A stretch of DNA of 64,000 nucleotides from Pseudomonas sp. H1h (GTDB lineage: Bacteria; Pseudomonadota; Gammaproteobacteria; Pseudomonadales; Pseudomonadaceae), in assembly GCF_000633255.1 (NCBI RefSeq), contig NZ_AYMJ01000014.1, positions 62,001 to 126,000 of the forward strand, given 5' to 3'. The notes beneath the pieces are model-generated. The model was not told the origin of the DNA and searched no databases. It worked only from the letters and a program-made list of their open reading frames with translations. This document shows positions 1 through 9,571 of this stretch, piece by piece. A program made the translations under genes and the position numbers. Position 1 is the stretch's first letter. The number at the start of each line of letters is the position of its first letter.

Positions 1-34
1 TAGTCCCCAGGTCGATACCGATAATTTTGCCCAT
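1..34 (-). CDS. dnaK: DnaK (Hsp70 chaperone), N-terminal start only
   Basis: Only the first eleven codons are inside the window. They read MGKIIGIDLGT, the first phosphate-binding strand of the Hsp70 ATPase domain. DnaK is the ATP-driven cytoplasmic chaperone that works with DnaJ and GrpE. It lies downstream of grpE on the same strand, the usual grpE-dnaK-dnaJ order, so the heat-shock promoter in front of grpE probably serves it too. The rest of the gene runs off the left edge. Confidence 0.93.
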   Translation of the reverse strand, partial: MGKIIGIDLGT

Positions 35-136
35 GTTCACTCTCCCGAAACTTTGGATTTTTTTGCCGCAGCAGTGGTGGCTAACTGCGGTAATACTTAA
101 ACGCTTGACTTCTAAATGGGGGCCTTGCGGCTAATT

Positions 137-703
137 TCAAGCCTTCTCGTCAATCGAAGGCGAAATTGGCGCCGGCGCCTTGCTGACCACAACCATGGCC
201 GGACGCAACAGGCGCCCGTTGAGCTGATAACCCTTCTGGAACACCTTCAGAACGCTGTTCGGTTCTACGTCGGCACTTTCCTGCATGGCCATCGCCTGAT
301 GGTGAACGGCGTTGAACGGCTCGCCATGCGGATCGATCGCTTCAAGCTGGTAGCGCTTGAGGGTGTCGTGGAACATCTTCAGCGTCAGTTCGATGCCTTC
401 ACGCATCGGACGGATGCTTTCGTCGTCCGGGTTCGACAGCTCAAGGCCGCGCTCCAGGCTGTCGACGATCGGCAGCAAGTCGCTGGCGAATTTTTCCAAG
501 GCAAACTTGTGGGCCTTTTCAACATCCTGCTCGGCACGGCGGCGGACGTTCTGCAGATCGGCAGCTACGCGCAGAGACTGATCCTGCGCGGCGGCCAATT
601 GCTCTTCGAGCACTTGTACACGGGTCGCCAGGTCGTCACCCGAAGTCTCGGGCGCCTGATTGGCTTCTGGATTTTGCGTATCTACTGTCTGTTCGTCAGC
701 CAT
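137..703 (-). CDS. grpE: GrpE, nucleotide exchange factor for DnaK
   Basis: This 188-residue protein has the normal length and layout for GrpE. An acidic, disordered N-terminus is followed by a long helix (about residues 27-100, [20 protein letters not shown]) that forms the dimer stalk. The C-terminal beta domain (about 130-175) contains the family-typical [15 protein letters not shown]. GrpE is a homodimer that releases ADP from DnaK and acts as a thermosensor. The gene precedes dnaK and has a clear sigma-32-type promoter 50-80 bases upstream. Identification is secure. Confidence 0.97.
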   Translation of the reverse strand: MADEQTVDTQNPEANQAPETSGDDLATRVQVLEEQLAAAQDQSLRVAADLQNVRRRAEQDVEKAHKFALEKFASDLLPIVDSLERGLELSNPDDESIRPMREGIELTLKMFHDTLKRYQLEAIDPHGEPFNAVHHQAMAMQESADVEPNSVLKVFQKGYQLNGRLLRPAMVVVSKAPAPISPSIDEKA

Positions 704-754
704 AGGATTCTCCTTTCAATTACGTCCGCGAGCTCGACTCGCGCTTCTGCCCCG

Positions 755-784
755 ATATATGGGGCCGTAAAATCAGGCTTCAAG
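755..784 (-). promoter_or_regulatory. Sigma-32 (RpoH) type promoter of grpE-dnaK
   Basis: On the minus strand a -35 element CTTGAAG (784-778) is followed after 13 bases by CCCCATATAT (764-755). The family consensus is CTTGAAA, a 13-15 base spacer, and CCCCATnT. The match and the position in front of grpE make this a convincing heat-shock promoter. Confidence 0.85.
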
Positions 785-903
785 GGCCTGCAATGATTAC
801 CCCTACAAAAAAGTGCTGCATTGTCATTCCCGGCTGGACTAAGCATTTGATCGGATCAAGCAAATCGAGCTAAGCGAGGGCATTGTCAGGCCGAAACAAA
901 ACA

Positions 904-919
904 CTGTATAAATAACCAG
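904..919 (+). promoter_or_regulatory. LexA (SOS) box upstream of recN
   Basis: The site reads CTGTATAAATAACCAG, which is CTG-N10-CAG, the Gram-negative LexA box. It lies 25 bases before the recN start codon, where repressor would block the promoter. recN is a classical SOS gene, so sequence and context agree. Confidence 0.85.
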
Positions 920-943
920 ACCTAAAGCCTGGGAGCGGCCTTT

Positions 944-2617
944 ATGCTGGTGCACCTGTCCGTACACAACTACGCCATCGTTGAACATCTCGATCTCGAA
1001 CTCGATCGCGGGATGAGCGTGATCACAGGGGAAACCGGCGCCGGCAAGTCGATCATGCTCGACGCGCTGGGCCTGACCCTCGGCGATCGCGCCGACAGCG
1101 GCGTGGTTCGCCCGGGCGCCGACAAGGCCGACATCCTTGCCACCTTCGATCTGGTCGACATTCCTGAAGCCCATGCCTGGCTGGCCGAGCGCGACCTCGA
1201 AAATGACGGCCCGTGCATCCTGCGCCGGGTCATCACTGCCGAAGGACGTTCGCGCGGCTATATCAACGGCACCCCCTGCCCGCTCGGCGACCTCAAGGCC
1301 CTCGGCGAACTGCTGATCGATATCCACAGCCAGCACGAACACCAGTCGCTGCTGAAGACCGATACCCATCGCCGCCTGCTCGATGAATACGCCGGCGCTA
1401 CCGATCTGGCGCGCCAGGTTCAACTGGCTGCTCAGCGCTGGCGTCAAACCCGTCAGGAACTGGAGCGACTCTCCAATTCCGGCGACGAACAACGTGCTCG
1501 CCATCAATTGCTCAGCTACCAGCTAGAAGAACTGGAAAACCTCGGCCTCGGCGAAAACGAGCTGGAACAGCTGGAGCAGGAGCACAAAAACCTGACCAAC
1601 GCCGAAACCCTGCTCGGCATTTGCCGACAAGTGGTCGAGCAATGCAGCGAGAGCGACTCCGGCAACGTGCTGAACGCGCTGACCGCCAGCCTCAATCGCC
1701 TGTCGAGCGTGAACAACTCGATTGGTGCACTGGGCGAGGCCAGCAGTCTGCTCACCAGCGCCCAGATCCAGGTCGAAGAAGCGGTGGGCGAGCTCAATCG
1801 TTTCCTCGATAACTTCGATGCCGATCCGGCGCGCCTGCAATATCTGGAAGAACGCCTCGACGCGATCTACACCCTGGCGCGCAAACACCGGATCCAGCCG
1901 ACCGAGGTCGGTGAAATGCAGCAGAAGCTGCTGGATGAAATCGAAACGCTCAACGCCAATGACGAATCCATCGAGCGTCTGGGCGAAGAACTGGCTTCTT
2001 ATGCCCGCCATTATCAAGAGAAGGCACGAGAACTGAGCGACTTGCGTCATCAGGCATCCGGCAGCCTCGCCAGCGCCGTAGAGCAAGAGATCCAGCGCCT
2101 GGGCATGCCGGGAGGCCGTTTCACTATCGAACTGCGCGCCAACAGCAGCGACGAACTGCTGCCCAACGGCCTGGAACAAGTGGAGTTGCTGGTCAGTGCC
2201 AACCCCGGGCAACCGCTGAAGGCCCTGGCCAAAGTGGCATCCGGTGGCGAGCTGTCGCGGATCAGTCTGGCGATTCAGGTGATCACCGCGCAGACCTCGC
2301 GGGTGCCGACCCTGGTATTCGACGAAGTGGACGTGGGCATTGGCGGGCCGACGGCGGAGATTGTCGGCCAGTTGTTGCGACGCCTGGGTGATCGCGGGCA
2401 GGTACTGACCGTGACGCACTTGCCGCAGGTCGCGGCGCAGGGGCATCAGCATTTATTTGTGCACAAGGTGCGCGGCGAGCAAGCAACTCACACCGCCGTG
2501 TCCAAGCTGAGCAAGAACGACCGGATAGAGGAAGTGGCGCGGATGCTGGGTGGCATCGATCTGACCAAAGAGTCTTTGGCTCACGCGAAAAAGATGGTCG
2601 TCACCGCCAAGGCCTGA
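944..2617 (+). CDS. recN: RecN, SMC-like DNA double-strand break repair ATPase
   Basis: This 557-residue protein is close to the usual RecN length of about 553. The Walker A motif GETGAGKS lies at residues 29-36. The middle of the protein is coiled-coil rich. The C-terminal half of the ATPase has the signature ASGGELSR and a Walker B segment LVFDEVDVGIGG around residue 460. RecN is a cohesin-like ATPase recruited to double-strand breaks and works with RecA. The start is supported by a GGGAG ribosome site and by the LexA box just upstream. It converges with fur on a shared hairpin. Confidence 0.97.
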   Translation: MLVHLSVHNYAIVEHLDLELDRGMSVITGETGAGKSIMLDALGLTLGDRADSGVVRPGADKADILATFDLVDIPEAHAWLAERDLENDGPCILRRVITAEGRSRGYINGTPCPLGDLKALGELLIDIHSQHEHQSLLKTDTHRRLLDEYAGATDLARQVQLAAQRWRQTRQELERLSNSGDEQRARHQLLSYQLEELENLGLGENELEQLEQEHKNLTNAETLLGICRQVVEQCSESDSGNVLNALTASLNRLSSVNNSIGALGEASSLLTSAQIQVEEAVGELNRFLDNFDADPARLQYLEERLDAIYTLARKHRIQPTEVGEMQQKLLDEIETLNANDESIERLGEELASYARHYQEKARELSDLRHQASGSLASAVEQEIQRLGMPGGRFTIELRANSSDELLPNGLEQVELLVSANPGQPLKALAKVASGGELSRISLAIQVITAQTSRVPTLVFDEVDVGIGGPTAEIVGQLLRRLGDRGQVLTVTHLPQVAAQGHQHLFVHKVRGEQATHTAVSKLSKNDRIEEVARMLGGIDLTKESLAHAKKMVVTAKA

Positions 2618-2644
2618 CCTCAGGTTTCATGCACAACAGAAAGC

Positions 2645-2678
2645 ACGAAGGCGACCCTTGGGTCGCCTTCGTTCGTTT
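2645..2678. terminator. Hairpin between convergent recN and fur
   Basis: A 12-bp stem (2645-2656 with 2661-2672) and a CTTG loop are followed by a short T-rich tract. It sits between the ends of recN and fur and could serve both. The U-tract is interrupted, so efficiency is uncertain. Confidence 0.6.
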
Positions 2679-2705
2679 CGCGAACCTGAAATTCGCGCGA
2701 CATGC

Positions 2706-3110
2706 TTACTTTTTCTTGCGTACGTACAGCACCAGATTGTGATCTACCAGATCAACACCGTGCTCCTCGGCAATTGCCTTCTGAAGCTTTTCGATTTCCG
2801 GGCTGACGAATTCGACGACTTCACCGGTTTCCACGTTGACCATATGGTCGTGGTGTCCACCATCAGCCAATTCGAATACCGCGTGGCCACCGTCGAAGTT
2901 GTGACGGACCACGAGGCCAGCGGCTTCGAACTGGGTCAGAACACGGTAAACCGTGGCCAGACCGACGTCCTCGCCAGCTTCCATCAACGCCTTGTAGACG
3001 TCCTCGGCACTCATGTGACGCTGCTCGGTAGAGTCGAGCATTTGCAGGATCTTGACCCGTGGCAGGGTCACTTTGAGGCCGGCTTTGCGTAGTTCGCTAT
3101 TTTCAACCAT
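2706..3110 (-). CDS. fur: Fur, ferric uptake regulator
   Basis: Fur is the Fe2+-dependent dimeric repressor of iron uptake genes. This 134-residue copy has the N-terminal winged helix (recognition helix segment GLATVYRVLTQFE, about 51-63) and the metal-binding HHDH at about 86-89 in the dimerisation domain. It contains no cysteine. Where E. coli Fur has CxxC, this protein has MVNVETGEVVEF, a known trait of pseudomonad Fur. It is divergent from bamE, the order usual in Pseudomonas. Confidence 0.97.
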   Translation of the reverse strand: MVENSELRKAGLKVTLPRVKILQMLDSTEQRHMSAEDVYKALMEAGEDVGLATVYRVLTQFEAAGLVVRHNFDGGHAVFELADGGHHDHMVNVETGEVVEFVSPEIEKLQKAIAEEHGVDLVDHNLVLYVRKKK

Positions 3111-3133
3111 GGTCAGCTTTCTCGCGATGCTGC

Positions 3134-3162
3134 TTCGCAGCTTCTCTTAATGCGGGTATGAT
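3134..3162 (+). promoter_or_regulatory. Probable sigma-70 promoter of bamE
   Basis: A -35-like TTCGCA (3134-3139), a 17-base spacer and a -10-like TATGAT (3157-3162) lie 45 bases before bamE, in the short divergent gap with fur. The assignment is by eye only. Confidence 0.45.
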
Positions 3163-3207
3163 CGGCGTTTACGTTGTCCCAGCCAAGATAGTGGAAGTCG
3201 CCCACCG

Positions 3208-3738
3208 ATGCAAAACACCAAGCTCTTGCTAACCAGTTTCACCTTTGTGGGACTGCTCGCACTCGCCGGTTGTTCATTCCCCGGGGTTTACAAAATCGAC
3301 ATCCAGCAGGGCAATGTCGTCACGCAGGACATGATAGACCAGTTACGCCCGGGAATGACCCGTCGGCAAGTACGGTTTATCATGGGCAACCCTCTGCTGA
3401 CCGACACGTTCCATGCCGATCGCTGGGATTATCTGTACAGCCTGCAACCTGGTGGCGGTGAACGTCAGCAGGAACGCATGAGTGTTATCTTCAACTCCAA
3501 CGACCAGCTTGTCAGCCTGTCCGGTGACTTCATGCCGGGCGTAAGCCGTGACGAAGCCATTCTGGGCAAGGACAGTGGCACCAGCGTGACAGCGCCTGCT
3601 ACCGAGAACGCCGAGAAGCCGAAGCCGGAACAGCCAGCCAAACCAGGTTCCTTGCTGGATCAGATCCAGAAGGACGTGGACGGTGTTGAAACCGTTCCGG
3701 TTCCGACGCCTGAGCCGCTGGACACCACGCCGCAATAA
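3208..3738 (+). CDS. bamE: BamE (OmlA/SmpA), lipoprotein of the outer-membrane assembly complex
   Basis: The 176-residue protein begins with a lipoprotein signal ending in the lipobox LAGC (Cys22). Next comes the BamE/SmpA fold with the conserved [15 protein letters not shown] (about 48-62) and a tryptophan/tyrosine-rich RWDYLYSL. The C-terminal third is a Pro/Glu/Lys-rich tail, longer than in E. coli and typical of pseudomonad OmlA. BamE supports BamA/BamD in inserting beta-barrel proteins. It is followed by a strong terminator. Confidence 0.95.
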   Translation: MQNTKLLLTSFTFVGLLALAGCSFPGVYKIDIQQGNVVTQDMIDQLRPGMTRRQVRFIMGNPLLTDTFHADRWDYLYSLQPGGGERQQERMSVIFNSNDQLVSLSGDFMPGVSRDEAILGKDSGTSVTAPATENAEKPKPEQPAKPGSLLDQIQKDVDGVETVPVPTPEPLDTTPQ

Positions 3739-3751
3739 TTTGCGACGCAAT

Positions 3752-3779
3752 AAAAAACCCGGAGATTCCGGGTTTTTTA
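3752..3779. terminator. Strong bidirectional rho-independent terminator (bamE / rnfH)
   Basis: The stem AAAAAACCCGGA-gat-TCCGGGTTTTTT has a T-run on both strands. It separates the convergent bamE and rnfH genes. Confidence 0.9.
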
Positions 3780-3798
3780 TTGCCTGCGATTTGGCGCG

Positions 3799-4113
3799 TT
3801 ACTGATTCCGCGCCTTGGCCTCGGCAGCCTTGGCCGCCCGCAAGCGTCGCACCTCTTTCGGATCCGCCAGCAATGGCCGGTAGATCTCGATACGATCCCC
3901 CGCCTGAATCAAGCGAGCCCGCGGATCACTGACCACCTTGCCGAAGATACCCAGTGGGCACTCGCTCAAGTCCAGCGTCGGGAACTCAGTCCCAATACCG
4001 GATTTCAGCGCTGCCTCACGCACTGTCGTACCTTCAGGGAGGCTGACAGCGCGCAAGATCTGACGATCCACGGCGGCATACACCACTTCTATCTCGATCA
4101 CCGGCTCAACCAT
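3799..4113 (-). CDS. rnfH: RnfH family ubiquitin-like protein
   Basis: This 104-residue beta-grasp protein starts MVEPVIEIEVVYA. An in-frame ATG ten codons upstream is possible, but it would lengthen the protein beyond the family norm. Typical RnfH segments are LPEGTTVREAALKSG and GIFGKVV, with a basic Ala-rich tail. RnfH belongs to the ThiS/MoaD/TUG-like superfamily and its cellular role is not settled. It overlaps ratA by eight bases, the standard ratA-rnfH pair next to smpB. Confidence 0.9.
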   Translation of the reverse strand: MVEPVIEIEVVYAAVDRQILRAVSLPEGTTVREAALKSGIGTEFPTLDLSECPLGIFGKVVSDPRARLIQAGDRIEIYRPLLADPKEVRRLRAAKAAEAKARNQ

Positions 4114-4540
4114 GCATCTGCTTGGCGCGCTGGCAAAACGCATCCACCAGCGTATTCGCCGCCTGATTGAACAACGGGCCGAGTGTCGCGCGCACTATCG
4201 GGCCGGCGTAATCGAACGACAGATCAAGGCTGATCTTGCAGGCCTTTTCACCCAGCGGCTTGAACACCCAGACGCCGTGCAACTGATTGAACGGACCTTC
4301 TTCCAGATTCATTTCGATCGATTGCCCGGGCACCAGCGTGTTGCGCGTGACGAAATGCTGACTGAGACCGCCCTTGGCCACTCCGACGCTGGCACGCATA
4401 TGCTCAGGTGAGCTTTCCAGCACCTCGGCAGACGAACACCAAGGGAGAAACTCCGGGTAACGCGCCACGTCGTTGACCAGGTCATAAAGAAATTGCGCCG
4501 GGTATGGCAGCAGCGCTGATCGTTGAATATGTGTCGTCAT
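4106..4540 (-). CDS. ratA: RatA, START-domain (Coq10-like) protein
   Basis: The protein starts MTTHIQRSALLPYPAQFLYDLV and is 144 residues long. It has the polyketide-cyclase/START helix-grip fold typical of RatA and Coq10, with DVARYPEFLPWC near residue 26-37. E. coli RatA was reported to inhibit ribosome subunit joining, while Coq10-type relatives bind ubiquinone; sequence alone does not choose between these roles. An in-frame ATG ten codons further upstream is less likely. It is coupled to rnfH. Confidence 0.9.
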   Translation of the reverse strand: MTTHIQRSALLPYPAQFLYDLVNDVARYPEFLPWCSSAEVLESSPEHMRASVGVAKGGLSQHFVTRNTLVPGQSIEMNLEEGPFNQLHGVWVFKPLGEKACKISLDLSFDYAGPIVRATLGPLFNQAANTLVDAFCQRAKQMHG

Positions 4541-4547
4541 GTAAGCG

Positions 4548-5951
4548 TCACTTCCAGAGCTGGGTGGCAAACACTACAAGAATGCCGATGGGCGCCACAT
4601 AGCGCATCAAGAACAAGGACAGGGTAAACAACAGCGGATTACGGATCGACAACTCTTCACGCACCGCATCACGCCCCATCACCCAACCGGCAAACAGCAC
4701 GAAGCACAAGCCACCGAGCGGCAACATGATCCGCGAGGTGAAGAAGTCGATCACACCGAAGAAGTCCAGACCGCCCGCGGCCCCCCATTGGTAGAGATGG
4801 AACAGCCCGCCTTCGTTCACGAAAAATTTGGCTTCCTTCCAGATGTTGAAGGAGAACACGGTGCCCAGACCGACGAACCAGCAGATGAATGCCAGCCAGA
4901 AAGTCACCCAGCCGCGACTGATTTTGGTGCGTTCAACCAGATAGGCAACCATCGGCTCAAGCAGGGAAATCGCCGAGCTCCAGGCGGCAATCGCCACCAG
5001 AACAAAGAACACCACGCCCATCAACTGGCCGAAAACCACGTTACCGAAGGCAAATGGCAGGCTGACGAACATCAGGCCCGGGCCTTCGCTAGGGTTCAAA
5101 CCGCCGGCAAACACGATCGGGAACAACGCCAGACCCGCCACCAGCGATACAAAGGTATCGAGCAACGCCACACCCACCACGGTGCCGGATAGTGAGGCCT
5201 CCTTGGTCATGTAAGCGCCATAGATCATGATCGAGCCAACGCCCACGCTCAGCGAAAAGAATGCGTGCCCCATGGCCGGCAGCAAGCCGTCGAGGACTTT
5301 TTCCGGGTGGAAGTCGAACATGAAGTGGACGCCCTCCATGAAATGCCCGGTGGTCATGCTGTAACCCAGGAGCACCAGCACCATCACGAACAGCAGCGGC
5401 ATCATGATTCGCAGACTGCGCTCAAGCCCGGCGACCACGCCTTTGGCGATCACCACGGCCGACAACAGCATGAAAACCGTGTGCCAAAGTGTCAGACGCC
5501 AGGGATCGGAGATGACATTGCCGAAATAAGCGCCAACCTGATCCGCCGTGGCACCCTGGAAGTCTCCGCGCCCCATGTCGATGATGTAATCCAGCGACCA
5601 GCCGCCGACCACACTATAGAAAGACAGGATCAGCAACGCGGTGATCATTCCGGCAAATGCGCCCCACGACCACTTGCCCGAATGCCCGGCTTCCAGCGCC
5701 AGCACCTTCAAGGCGTTCGCCGGACTCTGCCGTGCGCGCCGGCCGATCAGGGTTTCAGCCAGCATGACCGGGACTCCGATCAGGGCGATGCAAGCCAGAA
5801 ACATCAGCACGAAGGCGCCGCCACCGTAGACCCCGACCATGTAGGGGAATTTCCAGATGCTGCCCAGTCCCACGGCCGAACCGGTCGCGGCGAATATGAA
5901 AACCCAGCGGCTAGCCCAACTGCCGTGGACAGAAACCTTGTCTGTCGACAT
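4548..5951 (-). CDS. Neurotransmitter:sodium symporter (NSS) family transporter
   Basis: This 467-residue inner-membrane protein has about eleven to twelve hydrophobic segments and the LeuT-fold TM1 signature [17 protein letters not shown] near residues 24-40, where family members bind Na+ and substrate. Bacterial NSS proteins import amino acids or related amines coupled to Na+; the substrate cannot be read from sequence. It ends eight bases before ratA begins on the same strand, so co-transcription is possible. Confidence 0.88.
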   Translation of the reverse strand: MSTDKVSVHGSWASRWVFIFAATGSAVGLGSIWKFPYMVGVYGGGAFVLMFLACIALIGVPVMLAETLIGRRARQSPANALKVLALEAGHSGKWSWGAFAGMITALLILSFYSVVGGWSLDYIIDMGRGDFQGATADQVGAYFGNVISDPWRLTLWHTVFMLLSAVVIAKGVVAGLERSLRIMMPLLFVMVLVLLGYSMTTGHFMEGVHFMFDFHPEKVLDGLLPAMGHAFFSLSVGVGSIMIYGAYMTKEASLSGTVVGVALLDTFVSLVAGLALFPIVFAGGLNPSEGPGLMFVSLPFAFGNVVFGQLMGVVFFVLVAIAAWSSAISLLEPMVAYLVERTKISRGWVTFWLAFICWFVGLGTVFSFNIWKEAKFFVNEGGLFHLYQWGAAGGLDFFGVIDFFTSRIMLPLGGLCFVLFAGWVMGRDAVREELSIRNPLLFTLSLFLMRYVAPIGILVVFATQLWK

Positions 5952-6055
5952 CGAATATCACGCCCAAGCATCAGAAAAAGAGGCCGCATTGTCCGGGATT
6001 CACTCAACCTGCTCAAGCACGCAGCATCACCGTAGCCGAGGACCGTTTATCTCCA

Positions 6056-6061
6056 TATAAT
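6056..6061 (+). promoter_or_regulatory. Consensus -10 element (TATAAT) immediately before smpB
   Basis: A perfect TATAAT ends nine bases before the smpB ATG. A start of transcription six or seven bases downstream would leave a leader of only two or three bases. No strong -35 is visible at 17 bases (TAGCCG), so usage is uncertain. Confidence 0.4.
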
Positions 6062-6070
6062 GCCGCCCCT

Positions 6071-6553
6071 ATGGCTAAACAGAAGAAACACCCTACAGGG
6101 ACCATCGCGCAGAACAAAAAGGCGCGACACGATTACTTCATCGAACATCGGTTCGAGGCTGGTCTGGTCCTGGCCGGCTGGGAAGTAAAAAGTCTGCGGG
6201 CAAGCAAGCTGCAACTGGTCGACAGTTACGTGCTGCTCAAGGATGGCGAAGCCTGGCTGCTGGGCAGTCACATCACGCCGTTGATGACCGCCAGCACCCA
6301 CGTCATCGCCGATCCGACCCGCACCCGCAAACTGCTGCTCAACAAGCGCGAGCTGGAAAAACTCGCCGCTGCCGTGCAACAGAAAGGCTACGCCTGCGTC
6401 TGCCTGTCCTTCTACTGGAGCAAGCACATGGTCAAGTGCGAGATCGCTCTGGGCAAGGGCAAGAAGGAATACGACAAGCGTGACACCGAGCGCGAACGCG
6501 ACGCCGGTCGTGAGTTGCAGCGCGCCGTGCGCAACAAGGGCAAGGAAGAATAA
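6071..6553 (+). CDS. smpB: SmpB, tmRNA-binding protein
   Basis: The 160-residue protein opens [25 protein letters not shown] and continues with [14 protein letters not shown], both hallmark SmpB segments of the OB-fold core. The C-terminal tail is basic, as needed for tRNA-mimicking contacts in the ribosomal A site. SmpB delivers tmRNA to stalled ribosomes in trans-translation. Its RNA partner ssrA lies about 9 kb downstream, split from it by the lactate locus. Confidence 0.97.
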   Translation: MAKQKKHPTGTIAQNKKARHDYFIEHRFEAGLVLAGWEVKSLRASKLQLVDSYVLLKDGEAWLLGSHITPLMTASTHVIADPTRTRKLLLNKRELEKLAAAVQQKGYACVCLSFYWSKHMVKCEIALGKGKKEYDKRDTERERDAGRELQRAVRNKGKEE

Positions 6554-6570
6554 TTTCTTCTGCCTTTAAA

Positions 6571-6660
6571 GCGTATTCGCGAGCAGGTCGAAACGTCGCA
6601 CCGTCGCTCCCACCCTGGAATGTATTTCAAATGTGGGAGCGAGCCTGCTCGCGATAGCTA
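6571..6660. repeat. REP doublet (REPIN-like) between smpB and lldR
   Basis: Two inverted copies of a Pseudomonas REP sequence lie here: ATTCGCGAGCAGGTCG...CGTCGCTCCCACC at about 6575-6613 and GTGGGAGCGAGCCTGCTCGCGAT at about 6632-6655. The inverted pair is the usual REPIN architecture, dispersed by a RAYT transposase elsewhere in the genome. It lies between the convergent smpB and lldR. Confidence 0.75.
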
Positions 6661-6687
6661 TTGCAGCATCAACACACAAACAACTGA

Positions 6688-7455
6688 TCACATCCCCTTG
6701 CGCCGCTCCGCCCGAGCCATGCGCTGAACCTCTTGGCGCACTTCTTCCAGCACCTCCTGCACATACAGAATGTGTCGGCTGGAGACTTCCCGCGCCTGCT
6801 CCGCGCGCCCTTCGATAATCGCCAGGTACAGCTCGCGGTGCTGAGAAATCAGCATGTCGCGGGTTTCCGTGCGCTGCTTGTACATGCCACCGATGTTGGT
6901 CACCACGTTGCGCTTGAGCAAATCGAATAGCCCGCGAATGGTGTGCAGCAGCACCGCGTTGTGGCTGGCTTCGGCAATCGCCAGATGAAACTTCGCATCC
7001 GCCGCGCCCTCCTCCACCCGACTCACTTCGTCATGCCGCGTATAGCAATCCTGCAGCTCGTTGAACGCTGCTGTCAGGCGCTCGCGATCCACGTCGGTAG
7101 CGCGCAATGCTGCGTAATAGGCGCACGATGCCTCCAGAGTGTGCCGAAATTCCAGCAAGTCACGCTGCGCCTCCGGATTGCTCTCGAGCAGCAGTAACAG
7201 CGGATCGCTGAACGTCGAACCAAGGGTTTCCACCACATAGTTGCCACCGCCCTGGCGACTGACCAGCAAACCCTTGGCCGCCAGTTTCTGAATCGCTTCG
7301 CGCAATGACGGCCGCGATACGCCGAACTGCTCGGCCAGCGCTCGCTCAGCCGGAAGCCGTTCACCGGACTTCAGCGTGCCCTCGAGGATCATCCCCTCGA
7401 GTCGCTCGACAATATCGTCAGACAAACGGCGCTGACGAATCTGATCAAACCCCAT
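6688..7455 (-). CDS. lldR: LldR, GntR/FadR-type regulator of lactate genes
   Basis: This 255-residue protein has an N-terminal GntR winged helix (about 10-75, including LPAERALAEQFGVSRPSLREAIQKL) and a C-terminal all-helical FCD effector domain with the metal-binding histidine pattern (FRHTLEAS, DAKFHLAIAEASHN, QHRELYLAI). LldR represses lactate permease and dehydrogenase genes and is released by lactate. It is divergent from lldP, and a near-perfect LldR operator lies between them. Confidence 0.92.
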   Translation of the reverse strand: MGFDQIRQRRLSDDIVERLEGMILEGTLKSGERLPAERALAEQFGVSRPSLREAIQKLAAKGLLVSRQGGGNYVVETLGSTFSDPLLLLLESNPEAQRDLLEFRHTLEASCAYYAALRATDVDRERLTAAFNELQDCYTRHDEVSRVEEGAADAKFHLAIAEASHNAVLLHTIRGLFDLLKRNVVTNIGGMYKQRTETRDMLISQHRELYLAIIEGRAEQAREVSSRHILYVQEVLEEVRQEVQRMARAERRKGM

Positions 7456-7601
7456 AACTCATTTCTCCACGATCCCGACCGCTCGCCGGGCTCTCTATTC
7501 TGGCCTATCAGCGCCTCGCCGACACCTGTCAGACAGCATTTGCCCGACCGGATCAGATGACATCTGCACCGCTCATTCGACAAAAGTTTCAGGGCGACAA
7601 A

Positions 7602-7631
7602 TTGACACACCGTCATCAAGGCTTTTACCCT
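7602..7631 (+). promoter_or_regulatory. Candidate lldP promoter
   Basis: A perfect -35 TTGACA (7602-7607) is followed after 18 bases by TACCCT, a weak -10. The predicted start would fall just before the LldR operator, so bound repressor would block initiation or clearance. Supported by position more than by the -10. Confidence 0.4.
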
Positions 7632-7648
7632 AGCCAACAGCGATTGTA

Positions 7649-7665
7649 AATTGGTATTACCAATT
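7649..7665 (+). promoter_or_regulatory. LldR operator palindrome
   Basis: The 17-bp perfect dyad AATTGGTATTACCAATT matches the known LldR/PdhR-type operator shape (AATTGG-N-CCAATT with TGGT-N3-ACCA core). It lies in the lldR-lldP gap, about 50 bases before lldP. Confidence 0.85.
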
Positions 7666-7716
7666 AACCAAGAACGCTGACAGTGCCTGACCAACAACAA
7701 TTAGGGGCCACCCCAT

Positions 7717-9411
7717 ATGCAAACCTGGCAACAGCTCTACACCCCGCTCGGCAGTCTCGGCGTCTCCGCACTTGCGGCCGTCATTCCTATCGTTTTCTTC
7801 TTTCTCGCTCTGGCGGTGTTCCGCCTCAAGGGCCATGTGGCCGGCAGCATCACGCTCGCCCTGTCGATCGCCGTAGCGATTTTCGCCTTCCACATGCCGG
7901 TCGACATGGCCTTCGCCGCGGCTGGATATGGTTTTGCCTACGGTCTGTGGCCGATTGCCTGGATCATTGTTGCAGCGGTATTTCTCTACAAACTGACGGT
8001 CAAGAGCGGTCAGTTCGAGGTCATCCGCAGTTCGGTGCTGTCGATCACTGACGACCAGCGCCTGCAGGTGTTGCTGATCGGTTTCTGCTTCGGTGCGTTC
8101 CTGGAAGGTGCCGCCGGTTTTGGCGCCCCCGTGGCAATTACCGCCGCGCTGCTGGTCGGCCTCGGGTTCAACCCGCTGTACGCCGCTGGCCTGTGCCTGA
8201 TTGCCAACACCGCGCCGGTGGCCTTCGGTGCCTTGGGGATTCCGATCATCGTGGCCGGCCAGGTCACCGGTATCGACGCGTTCAAGATTGGCGCCATGAC
8301 CGGTCGCCAATTGCCACTGCTGTCGCTGTTCGTGCCGTTCTGGCTGGTGTTCATGATGGACGGCCTGCGCGGTGTGCGTGAAACCTGGCCGGCAGCACTG
8401 GTTGCAGGGTTGAGCTTCGCCGTGACCCAATACTTCACGTCGAACTTCATTGGCCCGGAACTACCGGACATAACCTCGGCTCTGGCCAGCCTGATCTCTC
8501 TGACTCTGTTCCTGAAGGTCTGGCAGCCAAAACGCACTGCGGGCGCGCAAATCGCCGGTGCCACGTCGAGCGCAGCAATCACCGCCAGCGTCGGTGGTTT
8601 CGGCCAGAAGCGCACCACTGTGGCTTCGCCTTACAGCCTCGGGGAAATATTCAAAGCCTGGTCGCCGTTCCTGATTCTTACCGTGCTGGTGACCATCTGG
8701 ACGCTGAAGCCTTTCAAAGCGATGTTTGCCGCCGGCGGCTCGATGTACAGTTGGGTGTTCAACTTCGCGATCCCGCACCTTGATCAATTGGTGATCAAAA
8801 CCGCGCCAATCGTGGCTGCTCCTACGGCCATCCCGGCGGTGTTCAAACTCGATCCGATTTCCGCGACTGGCACCGCAATTTTCTTCTCCGCGCTGATCTC
8901 GATGCTGGTGCTGAAGATCAACTTAAAAACTGGTCTTACCACTTTGAAGGAGACCTTCTACGAACTGCGCTGGCCTATTCTGTCGATCGGTATGGTGCTG
9001 GCCTTCGCCTTCGTCACCAACTACTCGGGCATGTCTTCGACCATGGCCCTGGTGCTGGCAGCCACCGGTGCCGCGTTCCCGTTCTTCTCGCCATTCCTTG
9101 GCTGGCTCGGCGTGTTCCTGACCGGCTCCGATACTTCCTCCAACGCGCTGTTCAGCTCGCTGCAAGCCACCACTGCGCACCAGATCGGCGTCAATGACAC
9201 CCTGTTGGTGGCGGCCAACACCAGCGGCGGTGTGACCGGCAAGATGATCTCGCCACAGTCGATCGCCGTGGCCTGTGCTGCGACCGGCCTGGTGGGCAAG
9301 GAATCGGATCTGTTCCGCTTCACCCTCAAGCACAGCCTATTCTTTGCCACGATCGTCGGCCTGATTACTTTGGCCCAGGCCTACTGGTTCACCGGCATGC
9401 TGGTGCACTAA
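7717..9411 (+). CDS. lldP: L-lactate permease, LctP/LldP family
   Basis: This 564-residue inner-membrane protein has twelve or more hydrophobic segments and matches the lactate permease family, for example [19 protein letters not shown] near residue 128 and [15 protein letters not shown] near residue 469. It imports L-lactate, D-lactate and glycolate with protons. It is the first gene of the lactate locus, behind an LldR operator, and supplies substrate for the LutABC and FAD dehydrogenase enzymes that follow. Confidence 0.95.
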   Translation: MQTWQQLYTPLGSLGVSALAAVIPIVFFFLALAVFRLKGHVAGSITLALSIAVAIFAFHMPVDMAFAAAGYGFAYGLWPIAWIIVAAVFLYKLTVKSGQFEVIRSSVLSITDDQRLQVLLIGFCFGAFLEGAAGFGAPVAITAALLVGLGFNPLYAAGLCLIANTAPVAFGALGIPIIVAGQVTGIDAFKIGAMTGRQLPLLSLFVPFWLVFMMDGLRGVRETWPAALVAGLSFAVTQYFTSNFIGPELPDITSALASLISLTLFLKVWQPKRTAGAQIAGATSSAAITASVGGFGQKRTTVASPYSLGEIFKAWSPFLILTVLVTIWTLKPFKAMFAAGGSMYSWVFNFAIPHLDQLVIKTAPIVAAPTAIPAVFKLDPISATGTAIFFSALISMLVLKINLKTGLTTLKETFYELRWPILSIGMVLAFAFVTNYSGMSSTMALVLAATGAAFPFFSPFLGWLGVFLTGSDTSSNALFSSLQATTAHQIGVNDTLLVAANTSGGVTGKMISPQSIAVACAATGLVGKESDLFRFTLKHSLFFATIVGLITLAQAYWFTGMLVH

Positions 9412-9446
9412 ACCTGCAAGAGCCTACAAGCAGCATGGAAATAACC

Positions 9447-9471
9447 GACGCCGGTTCGTGATGCCGGCGTC
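9447..9471. repeat. Inverted repeat between lldP and lutA
   Basis: An 8-bp GC-rich stem GACGCCGG / CCGGCGTC with a 9-base loop lies in the 160-base gap between lldP and lutA. It lacks a T-run, so it may be an RNA-stabilising hairpin or a partial terminator that sets relative expression. Confidence 0.4.
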
Positions 9472-9571
9472 AGCAATTCACACCCCGGTCTGTAAGGCTG
9501 CTGAAAGCCACACGCTCTATATTCAGCAGCCTCAGCGGACGGATAACCGGGACCACCCGGAGACACGCCTG

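Noticed and set aside
116..796. 226-codon open frame antisense to grpE
   Set aside because: It is the shadow of grpE in GC-rich DNA; it has no domain and covers the heat-shock promoter.
1523..2452. 309-codon frame antisense to recN
   Set aside because: recN is certain on the plus strand and the antisense product has no motif.
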